In this document: piece after piece, positions 56,145 through 64,000 of the stretch
Layout of the letters: each line of letters opens with the position of its first letter
Position numbering within the stretch: position 1 is the stretch's first letter
Assembly: GCA_017469885.1 (NCBI GenBank)
Contig: JAFUFO010000021.1
Coordinates: 62,001 to 126,000, forward strand
DNA length: 64,000 bases
Source of the DNA: Solobacterium sp.
GTDB taxonomy: Bacteria; Bacillota_I; Bacilli_A; Erysipelotrichales; Erysipelotrichaceae
Reading direction: 5' to 3'
The notes under the pieces: generated by a model
Database searches by the model: none
What the model saw: the letters and a program-made list of their open reading frames with translations, nothing else
Told to the model about the DNA's origin: nothing
Program-made: the position numbers and the translations under genes

Positions 56145-57623
56145 ATGAATAAAAACTATCTTAACTATCTGATCAAAAACCGGAAGGTTCTGATTCTGTT
56201 TTTCCTGGCGGTTTATCTGTGTGTATGTCTGACCTGGAACCTTTCCGCAGCCGGTACTGCGGTACCGGGCTATGGATACTACTCCGCCGCAAAGGCAGCG
56301 ATCGCGATCTCCATTGTGCTGTGCTATGCACTGCCGGTGCTGCTGTTCTCGTATGTACATCAGCGCTCCAGCGCCGATCTCTACTTTGCGCTTCCTGTCT
56401 CAAGAAAGGAACAGCGCATCACGACTCTTGTATTTGCGTTCAAAATCTCCTTCGGCTATTTCCTGATTACGATTATCGCCGCATGGCTGCTGTTCGGTAT
56501 TGGAATTGTTCCGGCAGGCCGGGTACTGGAATGCATCTGCTTTGCCGCATTTCTGATCATCACGCTGCTGTCGTTCAATACAATGCTGTATCTCTTCGCA
56601 AACAATCTGCTCGACGGCATCGTGACCATGGCTGCCTATACGATGTTTCCGGTAGTCGGAAGTATGGCGGAATCCATCATTGTTTCAAATATCGTAGCCG
56701 GGGGAACACCGGCAGTAAAAGACGGGATCTTCGTGTTCCTGTCGCCGGTGCTGATGCTGATCAGGAACTTTGCGGCGACGATCTCCATGAACGGATGGCT
56801 GTTCCAGCAGTTCAATATTCCGTATCTGATCCTCAGCGCAGCGTATCTTGTCCTGAGCTGGCTTGTGATCCGCAAGCACTTTGACGAGCGGCAGAGCGAG
56901 CGGGCAGGGCAGATCTCAGATCATCCGCTGACCTATCCGACGATCATCAATCTGTATGCGGTGATCTTCCTGCTTGTATTCGGCAGCTACCTTGTCATCG
57001 AACCCGGACCGGAACTGATCGTCATGTATATCTTTCTTCTGGTCTGCTATGTCGCGGGAAGCTTCCTGTACCGCAGAAAGCTGAAGGTTGACGCAAAGAT
57101 GATCGGCACCTATGTTCTGGAAGCGGTGCTCTGTGCCGGACTGATGTTTATCGGCTGGAAAACGCAGGGCTTCGGCGCCGCAAGAGCCTATTCCCTGACC
57201 GAATCCAGACAGATCGTCTATCAGTACAACATGCAGGCGGAGCGGGAGGATCTCGGCCAGAGCACAGCTGCGGATCAGAATGCCTATGTCATGTTTTCCA
57301 TTGCGGCGGATACGGACGGAAACAGCGGAGCGGAAGAATTCAAAAATCTCATGGAAAACTACCGCAGCCGGGCAATTGATGAGTTTTACGAAGGACAGAA
57401 GGATGGGGTGATGACCGGATCCTTCCAGGTCTATATGACCAATGACAACGGTTCGCACTATGAAAATTCCTATTTTTACAATCCTTCCGTTCCGTTTACG
57501 GAAGAGGAACTGAAACAGATCAGTAAATACGGGGATGTGGAAGTATACGTTTACGATGAAAACTTTGAAGAGGAACGGTATCTTCTGGATGACTATCTGA
57601 AAAAACGGGAGTCCCTCCGGTAA
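56145..57623 (+). CDS. ABC transporter permease, YtrC/ABC-2-like
   Basis: This 492-residue membrane protein has about nine predicted helices: six in the first 230 residues, starting at ILFFLAVYLCVCLTW, and further helices around 255-340. A ~140-residue polar C-terminal domain follows and is predicted to lie outside the membrane. It is the membrane partner of the YtrB-like ATPase; GntR-ATPase-permease is the standard layout of YtrA-controlled exporters. The substrate is unknown. Confidence 0.85.
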   Translation: MNKNYLNYLIKNRKVLILFFLAVYLCVCLTWNLSAAGTAVPGYGYYSAAKAAIAISIVLCYALPVLLFSYVHQRSSADLYFALPVSRKEQRITTLVFAFKISFGYFLITIIAAWLLFGIGIVPAGRVLECICFAAFLIITLLSFNTMLYLFANNLLDGIVTMAAYTMFPVVGSMAESIIVSNIVAGGTPAVKDGIFVFLSPVLMLIRNFAATISMNGWLFQQFNIPYLILSAAYLVLSWLVIRKHFDERQSERAGQISDHPLTYPTIINLYAVIFLLVFGSYLVIEPGPELIVMYIFLLVCYVAGSFLYRRKLKVDAKMIGTYVLEAVLCAGLMFIGWKTQGFGAARAYSLTESRQIVYQYNMQAEREDLGQSTAADQNAYVMFSIAADTDGNSGAEEFKNLMENYRSRAIDEFYEGQKDGVMTGSFQVYMTNDNGSHYENSYFYNPSVPFTEEELKQISKYGDVEVYVYDENFEEERYLLDDYLKKRESLR

Positions 57624-57630
57624 ATGCATG

Positions 57631-57655
57631 CAGGCTGCGGAAGCAGCCTGTTTTT
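57631..57655 (+). terminator. Terminator of the GntR-ABC operon
   Basis: CAGGCTGC and GCAGCCTG with a 4-nt GGAA loop, followed by TTTTT. Confidence 0.92.
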
Positions 57656-57750
57656 GATATGGAAATAACGTGTTTTCCGCTTGATGAAAGACTGTCTGCT
57701 GTAGGATAATTGCCATTGTATATATTGTTTTATCAAGGGGGATTCTTCAT

Positions 57751-58719
57751 ATGTTTGTGGCAGTACTGCTGTTTCTGCTTGGCTTTGTATTACTGATCAA
57801 AGGCGGTGACTGGTTCGTCGACGGCGCAACCGGAATCGCACACCGCTTTCATCTGCCGGAGATTCTGATCGGCGCTACGGTCGTCTCCATCGGCACTACA
57901 CTTCCGGAGGTCATGGTATCCGCACAGGCTGCCCTGCAGCACAACAGCGGCATCTCCTACGGTAACGCGATCGGCTCCATCATCTGCAACACTTCACTGA
58001 TCGCCGCGCTGACCATTGCGGTCCGCCCGTCCAGTGTTGACCGTGACTCGCTGAAGCTTCCGGTCACCGGATTCTTCATTGCGGCCATTATCTACAGTCT
58101 GATCGCGTATACAACCGGTGAATTCCGCCGCTGGCACGGTCTCATGTTCCTGGCGATGTTTATTGCCTATATGGTCATTTCGGTAAAGCAGATGAAGGGA
58201 AACCATGATAATGCCGCTGCCGAAGAGGAAACCGCACAGCCGGAAACCACAGTGGGCAAGGATATCCTCTGGCTCGTTGTCGGTGCAGCCGCAATCGCGG
58301 TCGGCGCAAATCTGCTTGTAAACAACGGAACCATTATCGCTGAGGCACTCGGTGTGCCGAGTTCTGTCATCGGTCTGACCATGGTTGCCCTTGGTACCTC
58401 GCTGCCGGAGCTGATCACTGCGATCACCGCGCTCCGCAAGGGCTACAGTGCACTGTCGCTCGGCAACATCATTGGTGCCAACCTGTTCAATATCGTTCTG
58501 GTCAGCGGCGCAGCCATTACGATCTCACCATTCTCCATTCCGGCGGAAAAGACGCTGATGGGCATCAATTCTTCGCTGCTGGTGGATATTCCGCTGATGC
58601 TGGGTGTGATGTCGCTGCTCTGCTTCCCGGCTCTTGCGACCGGCAAGCTGAAGCGCTGGCAGGGAATCACACTGCTCTGCATCTATGCCGCCTTCGTTGT
58701 CTATCAGTTTGTATTCTGA
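57751..58719 (+). CDS. Calcium/sodium antiporter (CaCA family, YrbG-like)
   Basis: This 322-residue membrane exchanger has ten predicted helices in two inverted halves. The ion-binding alpha repeats are GATVVSIGTTLPEVMVSAQA with GNAIGSIICN, and GLTMVALGTSLPELITAITA with GNIIGANLFNI. The halves are joined by a cytoplasmic acidic loop (AAAEEETAQPE). AAGGGGGAT precedes the ATG. It is monocistronic, between two terminators. Confidence 0.94.
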   Translation: MFVAVLLFLLGFVLLIKGGDWFVDGATGIAHRFHLPEILIGATVVSIGTTLPEVMVSAQAALQHNSGISYGNAIGSIICNTSLIAALTIAVRPSSVDRDSLKLPVTGFFIAAIIYSLIAYTTGEFRRWHGLMFLAMFIAYMVISVKQMKGNHDNAAAEEETAQPETTVGKDILWLVVGAAAIAVGANLLVNNGTIIAEALGVPSSVIGLTMVALGTSLPELITAITALRKGYSALSLGNIIGANLFNIVLVSGAAITISPFSIPAEKTLMGINSSLLVDIPLMLGVMSLLCFPALATGKLKRWQGITLLCIYAAFVVYQFVF

Positions 58720-58738
58720 GATAAGACTCATCCAATCA

Positions 58739-58770
58739 GGTCAGCGGAACCGCTGATCTTTTTTTTTTTA
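58739..58770 (+). terminator. Terminator of the antiporter gene
   Basis: GGTCAGCGG pairs with CCGCTGATC across AA, followed by a run of about ten T. Confidence 0.9.
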
Positions 58771-58850
58771 ATGTTTTTTTCAATTCCATGCGGGGGATTT
58801 TCCGTTTTCCGCCCAATAAAGAAAAGAAAACAGTCAGATTGGAGGCCTGT

Positions 58851-59750
58851 ATGGAATTGATGAATTATCGGGAATTTGAAACCTATGTAAAAGAAAACCT
58901 GAAGATCCTGCTGCCGGAGGCGTATCAGGATTCTGACGTCTGTATCAAGGAGATGCGCCGGCCGGGGTATACCTACCGCGGGGTTGCTGTGAAAAAGATG
59001 AACGACAATTATGGAATCGTCGTCGATCTGGAACAGTTTTACGAGGCATATAAACATGATATGCCGATATCGAAGGTCATGTTTTCCATCGCGTCCTATG
59101 TGCAGACGGAACTTCCGCCGATTGAGGTTGAGGGAGTGATGGACTATGACTGGTCAAGGAAACACCTGTTCATCCGTGTGATGAACCGGATGTGGTGCCG
59201 GGATTACCTGAAGCGGGTTCCGCATCTCGTGGCGGAGGATCTTGCGATTACACCGCATATCAGGATGATGGAAACAGGAGACCGGCTTTCCAGTACGCCT
59301 GTCACATATGAACTGATGGAGCATTATGGCATCCGTAAGGAACAGCTTCTGCAGGATGCCGCAGAAAACGGGAGGCGTCTGTTTCCGCCAAGTCTGAAGT
59401 ATCTGGCAGATGTCATCGGCGTAAGCAGAGATGAACGGGTACAGCGGATCATCACAAATGACCGGGGACTGAACGGTGCCGCAGCGCTCTTTTATCCCGG
59501 AGAGATGGAACGAACGGCAGCGCAGATGGGAGGAAGCTTCTACGCAGTGCCGACTTCGGTTCATGAATTCATTCTGGAACCTGCCGATACGGATAAAAGT
59601 GAAAGGCAGATGACAGATGCCCTCCATGAAACCCTCCGGGTTTTCACAAACGAAGATGACTGGCTGTCAGATCATCTTTACTACTATGATGCCGAGCGGC
59701 ATCAGTTTGCGTCCGTATACGCAGAAGAAAAACAGATTGAAGTTTCCTGA
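58851..59750 (+). CDS. DUF5688 family protein
   Basis: This 299-residue cytoplasmic protein begins MNYREFETYVKENLKILLP and carries GYTYRGVAVKK, which matches the DUF5688 family found widely in gut Clostridia; its function is unknown. The central part includes RVPHLVAEDLAIT and EHYGIRKEQL. The ATG at 58851 has TTGGAGG upstream; the in-frame ATG at 58788 lacks an SD. It stands alone between terminators. Confidence 0.78.
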   Translation: MELMNYREFETYVKENLKILLPEAYQDSDVCIKEMRRPGYTYRGVAVKKMNDNYGIVVDLEQFYEAYKHDMPISKVMFSIASYVQTELPPIEVEGVMDYDWSRKHLFIRVMNRMWCRDYLKRVPHLVAEDLAITPHIRMMETGDRLSSTPVTYELMEHYGIRKEQLLQDAAENGRRLFPPSLKYLADVIGVSRDERVQRIITNDRGLNGAAALFYPGEMERTAAQMGGSFYAVPTSVHEFILEPADTDKSERQMTDALHETLRVFTNEDDWLSDHLYYYDAERHQFASVYAEEKQIEVS

Positions 59751-59765
59751 ACGAAGGAGTGAGCG

Positions 59766-59801
59766 GGAAGGCTGTCCCGGATGCGGCCTTCCTGTATTTT
59801 T
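59766..59801 (+). terminator. Terminator after the DUF5688 gene
   Basis: GGAAGGC (59766-59772) pairs with GCCTTCC (59786-59792), followed by TGTATTTTTT. Confidence 0.8.
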
Positions 59802-59849
59802 TCCGCTATTTTCCTGTGTTATTATGAAAGCGAATCAGAGGCTATTACG

Positions 59850-60461
59850 ATGGATTATCATTTTTTTGCGACCGTGTCGCGTATGAAATATATTGAGCGC
59901 TGGGCGCTGATGCGTTCCAGCCGGAGAGAGAATCTCAGTGAACATTCCCTGGAAGTTGCGATGATCGCACATGCACTGTGTCTGATCGGCAACGAGCGGT
60001 TCGGCCGGCATCTCAACGCGGAGAAGGCTGCGCTTACCGGTCTGTATCATGATGTTTCGGAGATCATCACCGGGGATATGCCGACACCGGTAAAGTATGG
60101 AAACAGCCGGATCCGGGATTCCTATAAGGAAGTGGAGGCGAAGGCGACGGATCGTCTGCTTCGTCAGCTCCCGGAATATCTGCGCCCGCACTATGAATCC
60201 ATTCTCCATGAGACTGCCGCGGACGAAGAAGAAGCGTACATGTTCCGGCTGGTGAAAGGGGCAGACAAGCTGTCTGCGCTGATCAAATGCATGGAAGAAA
60301 TGCAGACAAACGAGAAGGAATTTGCGATCGCCTATCAGAGTACGCTGGAGAAGGTACAGGAGATGGCAGAGGAATGCCCGGAGATCCGGGTTTATATGGA
60401 AGACTTCCTTCCGTCTTACGGAGAGGCGCTGGATACGCTTCTCGATGAGGGAATGGAATAG
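59850..60461 (+). CDS. HD-domain 5'-deoxynucleotidase, YfbR-like
   Basis: This 203-residue HD-superfamily phosphohydrolase starts MDYHFFATVSRMKYIERWALM. The metal ligands are in LSEHSLEVA, the HD pair in LYHDVSEI, and a downstream Asp in KGADKLSALIK, as in E. coli YfbR, which dephosphorylates deoxynucleoside 5'-monophosphates. The ATG at 59850 has CAGAGG upstream; an in-frame ATG at 59781 would read through the previous terminator. It is 23 bp upstream of the TPR gene, so YfbR-TPR-GuaA is a likely operon with a nucleotide theme. Confidence 0.9.
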   Translation: MDYHFFATVSRMKYIERWALMRSSRRENLSEHSLEVAMIAHALCLIGNERFGRHLNAEKAALTGLYHDVSEIITGDMPTPVKYGNSRIRDSYKEVEAKATDRLLRQLPEYLRPHYESILHETAADEEEAYMFRLVKGADKLSALIKCMEEMQTNEKEFAIAYQSTLEKVQEMAEECPEIRVYMEDFLPSYGEALDTLLDEGME

Positions 60462-60484
60462 AAGATCAAAAGCAGGAAAGAACG

Positions 60485-61918
60485 ATGGAAGCGAAAAGAC
60501 AACGCCCGGAACAGGAATATCTGGAACTGAAGAAGGCCTACGAGAAAAACCGCATCATGATGGGAGAAGACCATCCGGATACGCATGCCTCTCTGGATCG
60601 CCTTGCGGAGTACTATGACCGCATCGGAGATTATGATGAGGCAATCGAACTGGAAGAGGAGCTTCTTTCAAAGCGGAATGCGCTCTATGGTCAGAACTCG
60701 GAAGTATCCGGTGATACATATCTTCGCCTGGCATCGTTCTATGCACACCGTCGGGAATATCCGATGGCGGTGCGGCTTGGCAAACACGCACTGACGCAGC
60801 GGATCGAAATGCTGGGAGACAGTGATCCGAAAACCCTGAAGGCGGCCGGCCGGCTCGCAAATCTGTATGCCTCGGCAGGCATGACGGAGGATGCGATCAG
60901 GCTTGGCGATGCGGTGCTTCGCAAACGGGAAAAGACGCTTGGAGAGAAACACCACTCCAGCATCGTCTCAAGAGACAATCTCGGCAGCTATTATGCGGAT
61001 GCCGGGGATTATACAACTGCGATTCAGTATGGGAAGGAAGCACTCCGCCGCTTCCATGAAATTCAGGATGAACCGGAGGCGATTCTGAAATGCGCCAACC
61101 GGCTTGCGGGATATTACAATGCCCTGAAACAGTATGATGATGCGATCGCGGTGGAACGTGAAGTTCTTTCGCAGATGCGCGAACTCCAGGGAGAAAATCA
61201 TCCGGATACGATTACCGTGCTCAATAATCTGGCACTCTTTTACGGCCGTGCGCATGACGCCAACCGGGCGGTCATGTATGGCGTTGAGGCGTTTGAAAAA
61301 TGCCGGAATTATTACGGCGATGATCATACGGAAACATGGAAGACCCGCCGCAATCTGTCCCAGTACTACGCAAAAGCAGGCAAGTATGCACTTGCCGCAA
61401 AACTGGACCAGCAGAACTATGAATTTGCGGCGAAGAACTACGGAGAACTGGCTCCGGAAACCATCGCGGCAGAGCTGGATCTTGCCAATGACCTGGCAGG
61501 CAACGGAGAACTGAAGAATGCGATCAGGGCCGGTGAATCTGCGGTTACACATCTGCGGGAATCGGTCGGCTTTACGGATCCGTCCACATTGAAGGCAGTC
61601 ACAGCACTTGCCGGATTCTATATGGAAGACGGAAATACGGAAGAGGCAGTCTCGCTGAACCGTTATGTATATGAAAAACGCTGTGAGGCAGGGCAGGCAC
61701 AGGAAAAAGAAACACTTCGTGTTGCGTGTGAACTCACAGAGTTGTATGTTAGGACAGGTAAGATTGAAGAAGCACTGGATCTCGGCAACCGGATTCTCGA
61801 TCCGGTACGCCTTGCGTACGGAAAGGTTAATCCTATGACAACGAATCTGGTGAACAATCTGAAGGACGCATTGCGCGAATATGACCGAACAGAGAAGGAG
61901 AAAAAAAGCAATGGATAA
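60485..61918 (+). CDS. TPR-repeat protein (kinesin-light-chain-like 42-residue repeats)
   Basis: This 477-residue, all-helical protein contains about ten tandem tetratricopeptide units of ~42 residues. They recur as G..HPDT..SL..LA.YY...GDYDEAI.L..E.L, the TPR_12/kinesin-light-chain spacing. No signal peptide or catalytic domain is seen, so it is a cytoplasmic protein-binding scaffold. AAAGAACG precedes the ATG. Its last 8 nt overlap the GMP synthase gene, implying translational coupling. The partner is unknown. Confidence 0.88.
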   Translation: MEAKRQRPEQEYLELKKAYEKNRIMMGEDHPDTHASLDRLAEYYDRIGDYDEAIELEEELLSKRNALYGQNSEVSGDTYLRLASFYAHRREYPMAVRLGKHALTQRIEMLGDSDPKTLKAAGRLANLYASAGMTEDAIRLGDAVLRKREKTLGEKHHSSIVSRDNLGSYYADAGDYTTAIQYGKEALRRFHEIQDEPEAILKCANRLAGYYNALKQYDDAIAVEREVLSQMRELQGENHPDTITVLNNLALFYGRAHDANRAVMYGVEAFEKCRNYYGDDHTETWKTRRNLSQYYAKAGKYALAAKLDQQNYEFAAKNYGELAPETIAAELDLANDLAGNGELKNAIRAGESAVTHLRESVGFTDPSTLKAVTALAGFYMEDGNTEEAVSLNRYVYEKRCEAGQAQEKETLRVACELTELYVRTGKIEEALDLGNRILDPVRLAYGKVNPMTTNLVNNLKDALREYDRTEKEKKSNG

Positions 61919-62894
61919 CAACAAACGCCCCGAAACAATGGAACGCATCACAACACCGGAACTTGCCCAGAAGTTTATTGATGAACAGGTTGCGGCAGTC
62001 AGAGAACAGGTAAAGGACGGAAAGGTTCTGCTTGCGCTGAGCGGAGGAGTTGACTCTTCGGTCGTAGCGGCACTGCTGATCAAGGCAATCGGACAGAATC
62101 TGGTCTGTGTTCATGTCAATCACGGTTTCCTCCGCAAGGGAGAGCCGGAACAGGTTATTCAGGTATTCCGGAAGGAACTCGGCGCAAACCTCGTGTATGT
62201 GGATGCGGTTGACCGCTTCCTCGACAAGGTTGCCGGTGTCGATGATCCCGAACAGAAGCGTCATATCATCGGTGAGGAATTCATCAAGGTATTTGATGAG
62301 GAAGCCGCAAAGCTGACCGGAATTCACTTCCTCGGCCAGGGAACGATCTACCCGGATATTCTCGAAAGCGAAAAGGGCATCAAGGCTCATCACAATGTCG
62401 GCGGTCTGCCGGAAGAAATGGAAATGGAACTTGTTGAGCCGGTAAAACTGCTCTACAAGGATGAAGTCCGCGTTGTCGGAAAGCAGCTCGGTCTGCCGGA
62501 AAACATGGTTGAGCGTCAGCCGTTCCCCGGACCCGGTCTTGCGGTCCGTACACCTGGCGCAATCACAAGAGACCGTCTTGAGGCAGTCCGTGAATCCGAT
62601 GCGATCCTCCGTGAGGAATTCGCAAAGGCAGGACTTGCCGGAAAGGTATGGCAGTACTTCACCATCGTTCCGGATTTCAAGACAACAGGTATCGTAGACG
62701 GAAAGCGTTCCTTCGCATGGCCGGCAGTCATCCGCGCCGTCAATACCAAGGATGCGATGACCGCTACCATTGAAGAGATCCCGTATGATCTGCTTCATAA
62801 GATTACCGAGCGCATCACCCACGAAGTACCGGGCGTCAACCGTGTGCTCATGGATCTCACACCGAAGCCTACCGGGACAATCGAGTGGGAATGA
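61911..62894 (+). CDS. guaA: GMP synthase, ATP-pyrophosphatase subunit without glutaminase domain
   Basis: This 327-residue enzyme aminates XMP to GMP. The N-type ATP-PPase loop ALSGGVDSS (residues 42-50), GQGTIYPDILES, KAHHNVGGLPE, the RQPFPGPGLAVR motif and the C-terminal dimerisation domain ending KPTGTIEWE are all intact. The N-terminal class I glutamine amidotransferase domain (~190 residues in usual GuaA) is missing. The ATG at 61911 has GAAGGAG upstream and overlaps the TPR gene. Either ammonia is used directly or a separate GuaAa subunit lies elsewhere; split forms are best known in archaea. Confidence 0.94.
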   Translation: MDNNKRPETMERITTPELAQKFIDEQVAAVREQVKDGKVLLALSGGVDSSVVAALLIKAIGQNLVCVHVNHGFLRKGEPEQVIQVFRKELGANLVYVDAVDRFLDKVAGVDDPEQKRHIIGEEFIKVFDEEAAKLTGIHFLGQGTIYPDILESEKGIKAHHNVGGLPEEMEMELVEPVKLLYKDEVRVVGKQLGLPENMVERQPFPGPGLAVRTPGAITRDRLEAVRESDAILREEFAKAGLAGKVWQYFTIVPDFKTTGIVDGKRSFAWPAVIRAVNTKDAMTATIEEIPYDLLHKITERITHEVPGVNRVLMDLTPKPTGTIEWE

Positions 62895-62930
62895 CGGTGT
62901 CGTAAGGAAAACTGATTCATTCATAAATTG

Positions 62931-62960
62931 GACCTCACATAAATCATGTGAGGTCTTTTC
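62931..62960 (+). terminator. guaA terminator
   Basis: A perfect 10-bp stem GACCTCACAT/ATGTGAGGTC with an AAATC loop (62941-62944 plus wobble) is followed by TTTTCT. Confidence 0.9.
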
Positions 62961-63043
62961 TCTGCGCATGGATAATGCGTTGGATTAGTATTATGATCAT
63001 TGCGGTAACAGATTGAAAGAAATGTATCAGGAGGAAGGTACAT

Positions 63044-64000
63044 ATGGACCTGCTGGAACAATTTACCGATGAACTGCATCAGTGGTCACTGAACGGGAAA
63101 GAACCTGTATCGGCTTCCATTGATCTGCGGTATATGCTGGATCTTCAGGAAACACGCCTGAAAGATCAGAACGTGAAACGAGAAGAAGATTTCGTCCATG
63201 TGAAGGATGAGATCCGGGGAAGTCTGCCCCGCAGCGGCAATGGGTACACTTCCAGAATCATCTACCGGGAAGCCAGGCAGAACCTGACATACCGCAGGGG
63301 AGAAAAGATGATCCGGAAATACAGCCGTCCGGTTGATCTGTATGTGTCATTCCTGGACAGAGAGGACAATTCTCCCGGTACCTGTACCTGTCCCAACTGC
63401 GGACATACGATGACTGCCGAAGAGGCACGTGACGGATGTCCTTACTGCGGAACGCATTTTGAAATGGAAGAAGTGTACCCATGCGCGGTTTCCTACTATA
63501 CCGTTCCCGGCATTGTGGAGCGGGGAACATTGATGGATAACCTCAAAAGGGAACTGACCATTGTGGGCGTGCTCTGCGGCAGCGTTCTTGCGGTCATCTG
63601 CTTTTTTGTCTGGAATGATATGATGCTGATCTTCAGAATCCTTGCGGCATTGTTTATGGGGCTGTTCTATGGCGGCGTGTTTGCCCTCTGCTGGTATATG
63701 CTCCGCAGTCTGATTCTTGCTGGGAAGTTATTTTTTGAAGCAGGAAGATCAGTTTCCATGCTGAAAGGAATCAACAGCAGGAAGAAGATGACGGAGTTCA
63801 TGCAGGCATATGAGCCTGAATTCTCCTACGAGGTGTTTGAAGGCAGAATTCTGGCATTGCTGAGATCAGCTGCCTTCGAGAATGACAGGGAATCTCTTGC
63901 GGTATGGGAAGGGGACGATGATCTTTCCCGTCTGGATACAGTGATTGACATGCAGTATCGGGGAGCGCTTTATATCCGCAGATGTGAGAAGACAGGGGAT
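63044..64000 (+). CDS. Zinc-ribbon membrane protein, possibly with Tim44-like domain (3' end outside window)
   Basis: An open frame of 319 codons runs to the window edge. CAGGAGGAAGG precedes the ATG. Residues ~1-105 are polar and charged. A zinc ribbon follows (TCPNCGHTM ... DGCPYCGTHF, near 114-136), then two hydrophobic helices (about 170-190 and 195-222: VGVLCGSVLAVICFFVW, LFMGLFYGGVFALCWYML). After these the segment YEPEFSYEVFEGRILALLRSAAF resembles the start of a Tim44-like domain, as in similar Bacillota proteins. The Tim44 match is tentative and the function unknown. Confidence 0.75.
   Translation, partial: MDLLEQFTDELHQWSLNGKEPVSASIDLRYMLDLQETRLKDQNVKREEDFVHVKDEIRGSLPRSGNGYTSRIIYREARQNLTYRRGEKMIRKYSRPVDLYVSFLDREDNSPGTCTCPNCGHTMTAEEARDGCPYCGTHFEMEEVYPCAVSYYTVPGIVERGTLMDNLKRELTIVGVLCGSVLAVICFFVWNDMMLIFRILAALFMGLFYGGVFALCWYMLRSLILAGKLFFEAGRSVSMLKGINSRKKMTEFMQAYEPEFSYEVFEGRILALLRSAAFENDRESLAVWEGDDDLSRLDTVIDMQYRGALYIRRCEKTGD

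Overview
The window (about half G+C by eye, genes close-packed, strong AAGGAGG-type ribosome binding sites, SigA-type -35/-10 promoters, many Rho-independent terminators, a T-box leader, lipoprotein signal peptides with L-x-G-C boxes, PTS and GlgC/GlgD) looks like a chromosomal segment of a low-to-medium-GC Bacillota, most likely a gut Erysipelotrichia- or Clostridia-like organism; I cannot place it to genus. No rRNA, tRNA, CRISPR array, prophage or intact transposase was seen.

Layout. 1-6.5 kb: the 3' end of a type I pullulanase, a tiny membrane protein, a membrane-anchored DUF885 peptidase-like protein, a lipoprotein with a degenerate alpha/beta-hydrolase fold, ung and folC. 6.6-16.1 kb: glycogen synthesis (glgC-glgD-glgA) followed by a carbohydrate block of fructokinase, amylosucrase, a HAD phosphatase and a PTS IIBCA permease, suggesting sucrose or a related sugar is fed into alpha-glucan storage and glycolysis. 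16.2-19.9 kb: a DUF1848 Fe-S-type protein, then proB-proA-nanE on the minus strand. 20-25 kb: an exporter-like ABC ATPase, FtsX-type permease and heptad-repeat lipoprotein behind a palindromic operator. 25.2-28.6 kb: glycolytic pgk-tpiA-eno. 28.7-31.4 kb: a MATE exporter and an orphan 399-residue protein. 31.4-32.1 kb: a 700-bp gap with two related hairpins about 600 bp apart, a possible IS200/IS605-like relic.

32.1-38.8 kb is the most unusual part: a TIR-TM-propeller protein and a membrane Rossmann/RyR-domain protein overlap on the minus strand, and a second TIR-TM-ectodomain protein is divergent to them. This is a candidate NAD/nucleotide-linked signalling or defence system. 38.9-45.2 kb: cellobiose phosphorylase (apparently starting at an AUC codon) divergent to an ABC sugar importer, with a repeated LacI-type operator core. 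45.2-51.7 kb: a T-box-controlled lysyl-tRNA synthetase with a C-terminal tRNA-binding domain, then small accessory genes: DUF2752, Imm32-like, a lipoprotein nucleoside deaminase, a flavin reductase, an esterase and a methyltransferase.

51.7-57.6 kb: a DeoR-type regulator divergent to deoC, an unknown gene, an RmlD-like reductase, and a YtrA-type GntR regulator with its ABC transporter controlled by a 9-bp tandem repeat. 57.7-64 kb: a Ca2+/Na+ antiporter, DUF5688, a YfbR-like nucleotidase, a TPR protein translationally coupled to a GMP synthase that lacks its glutaminase domain, and the 5' part of a zinc-ribbon membrane protein.
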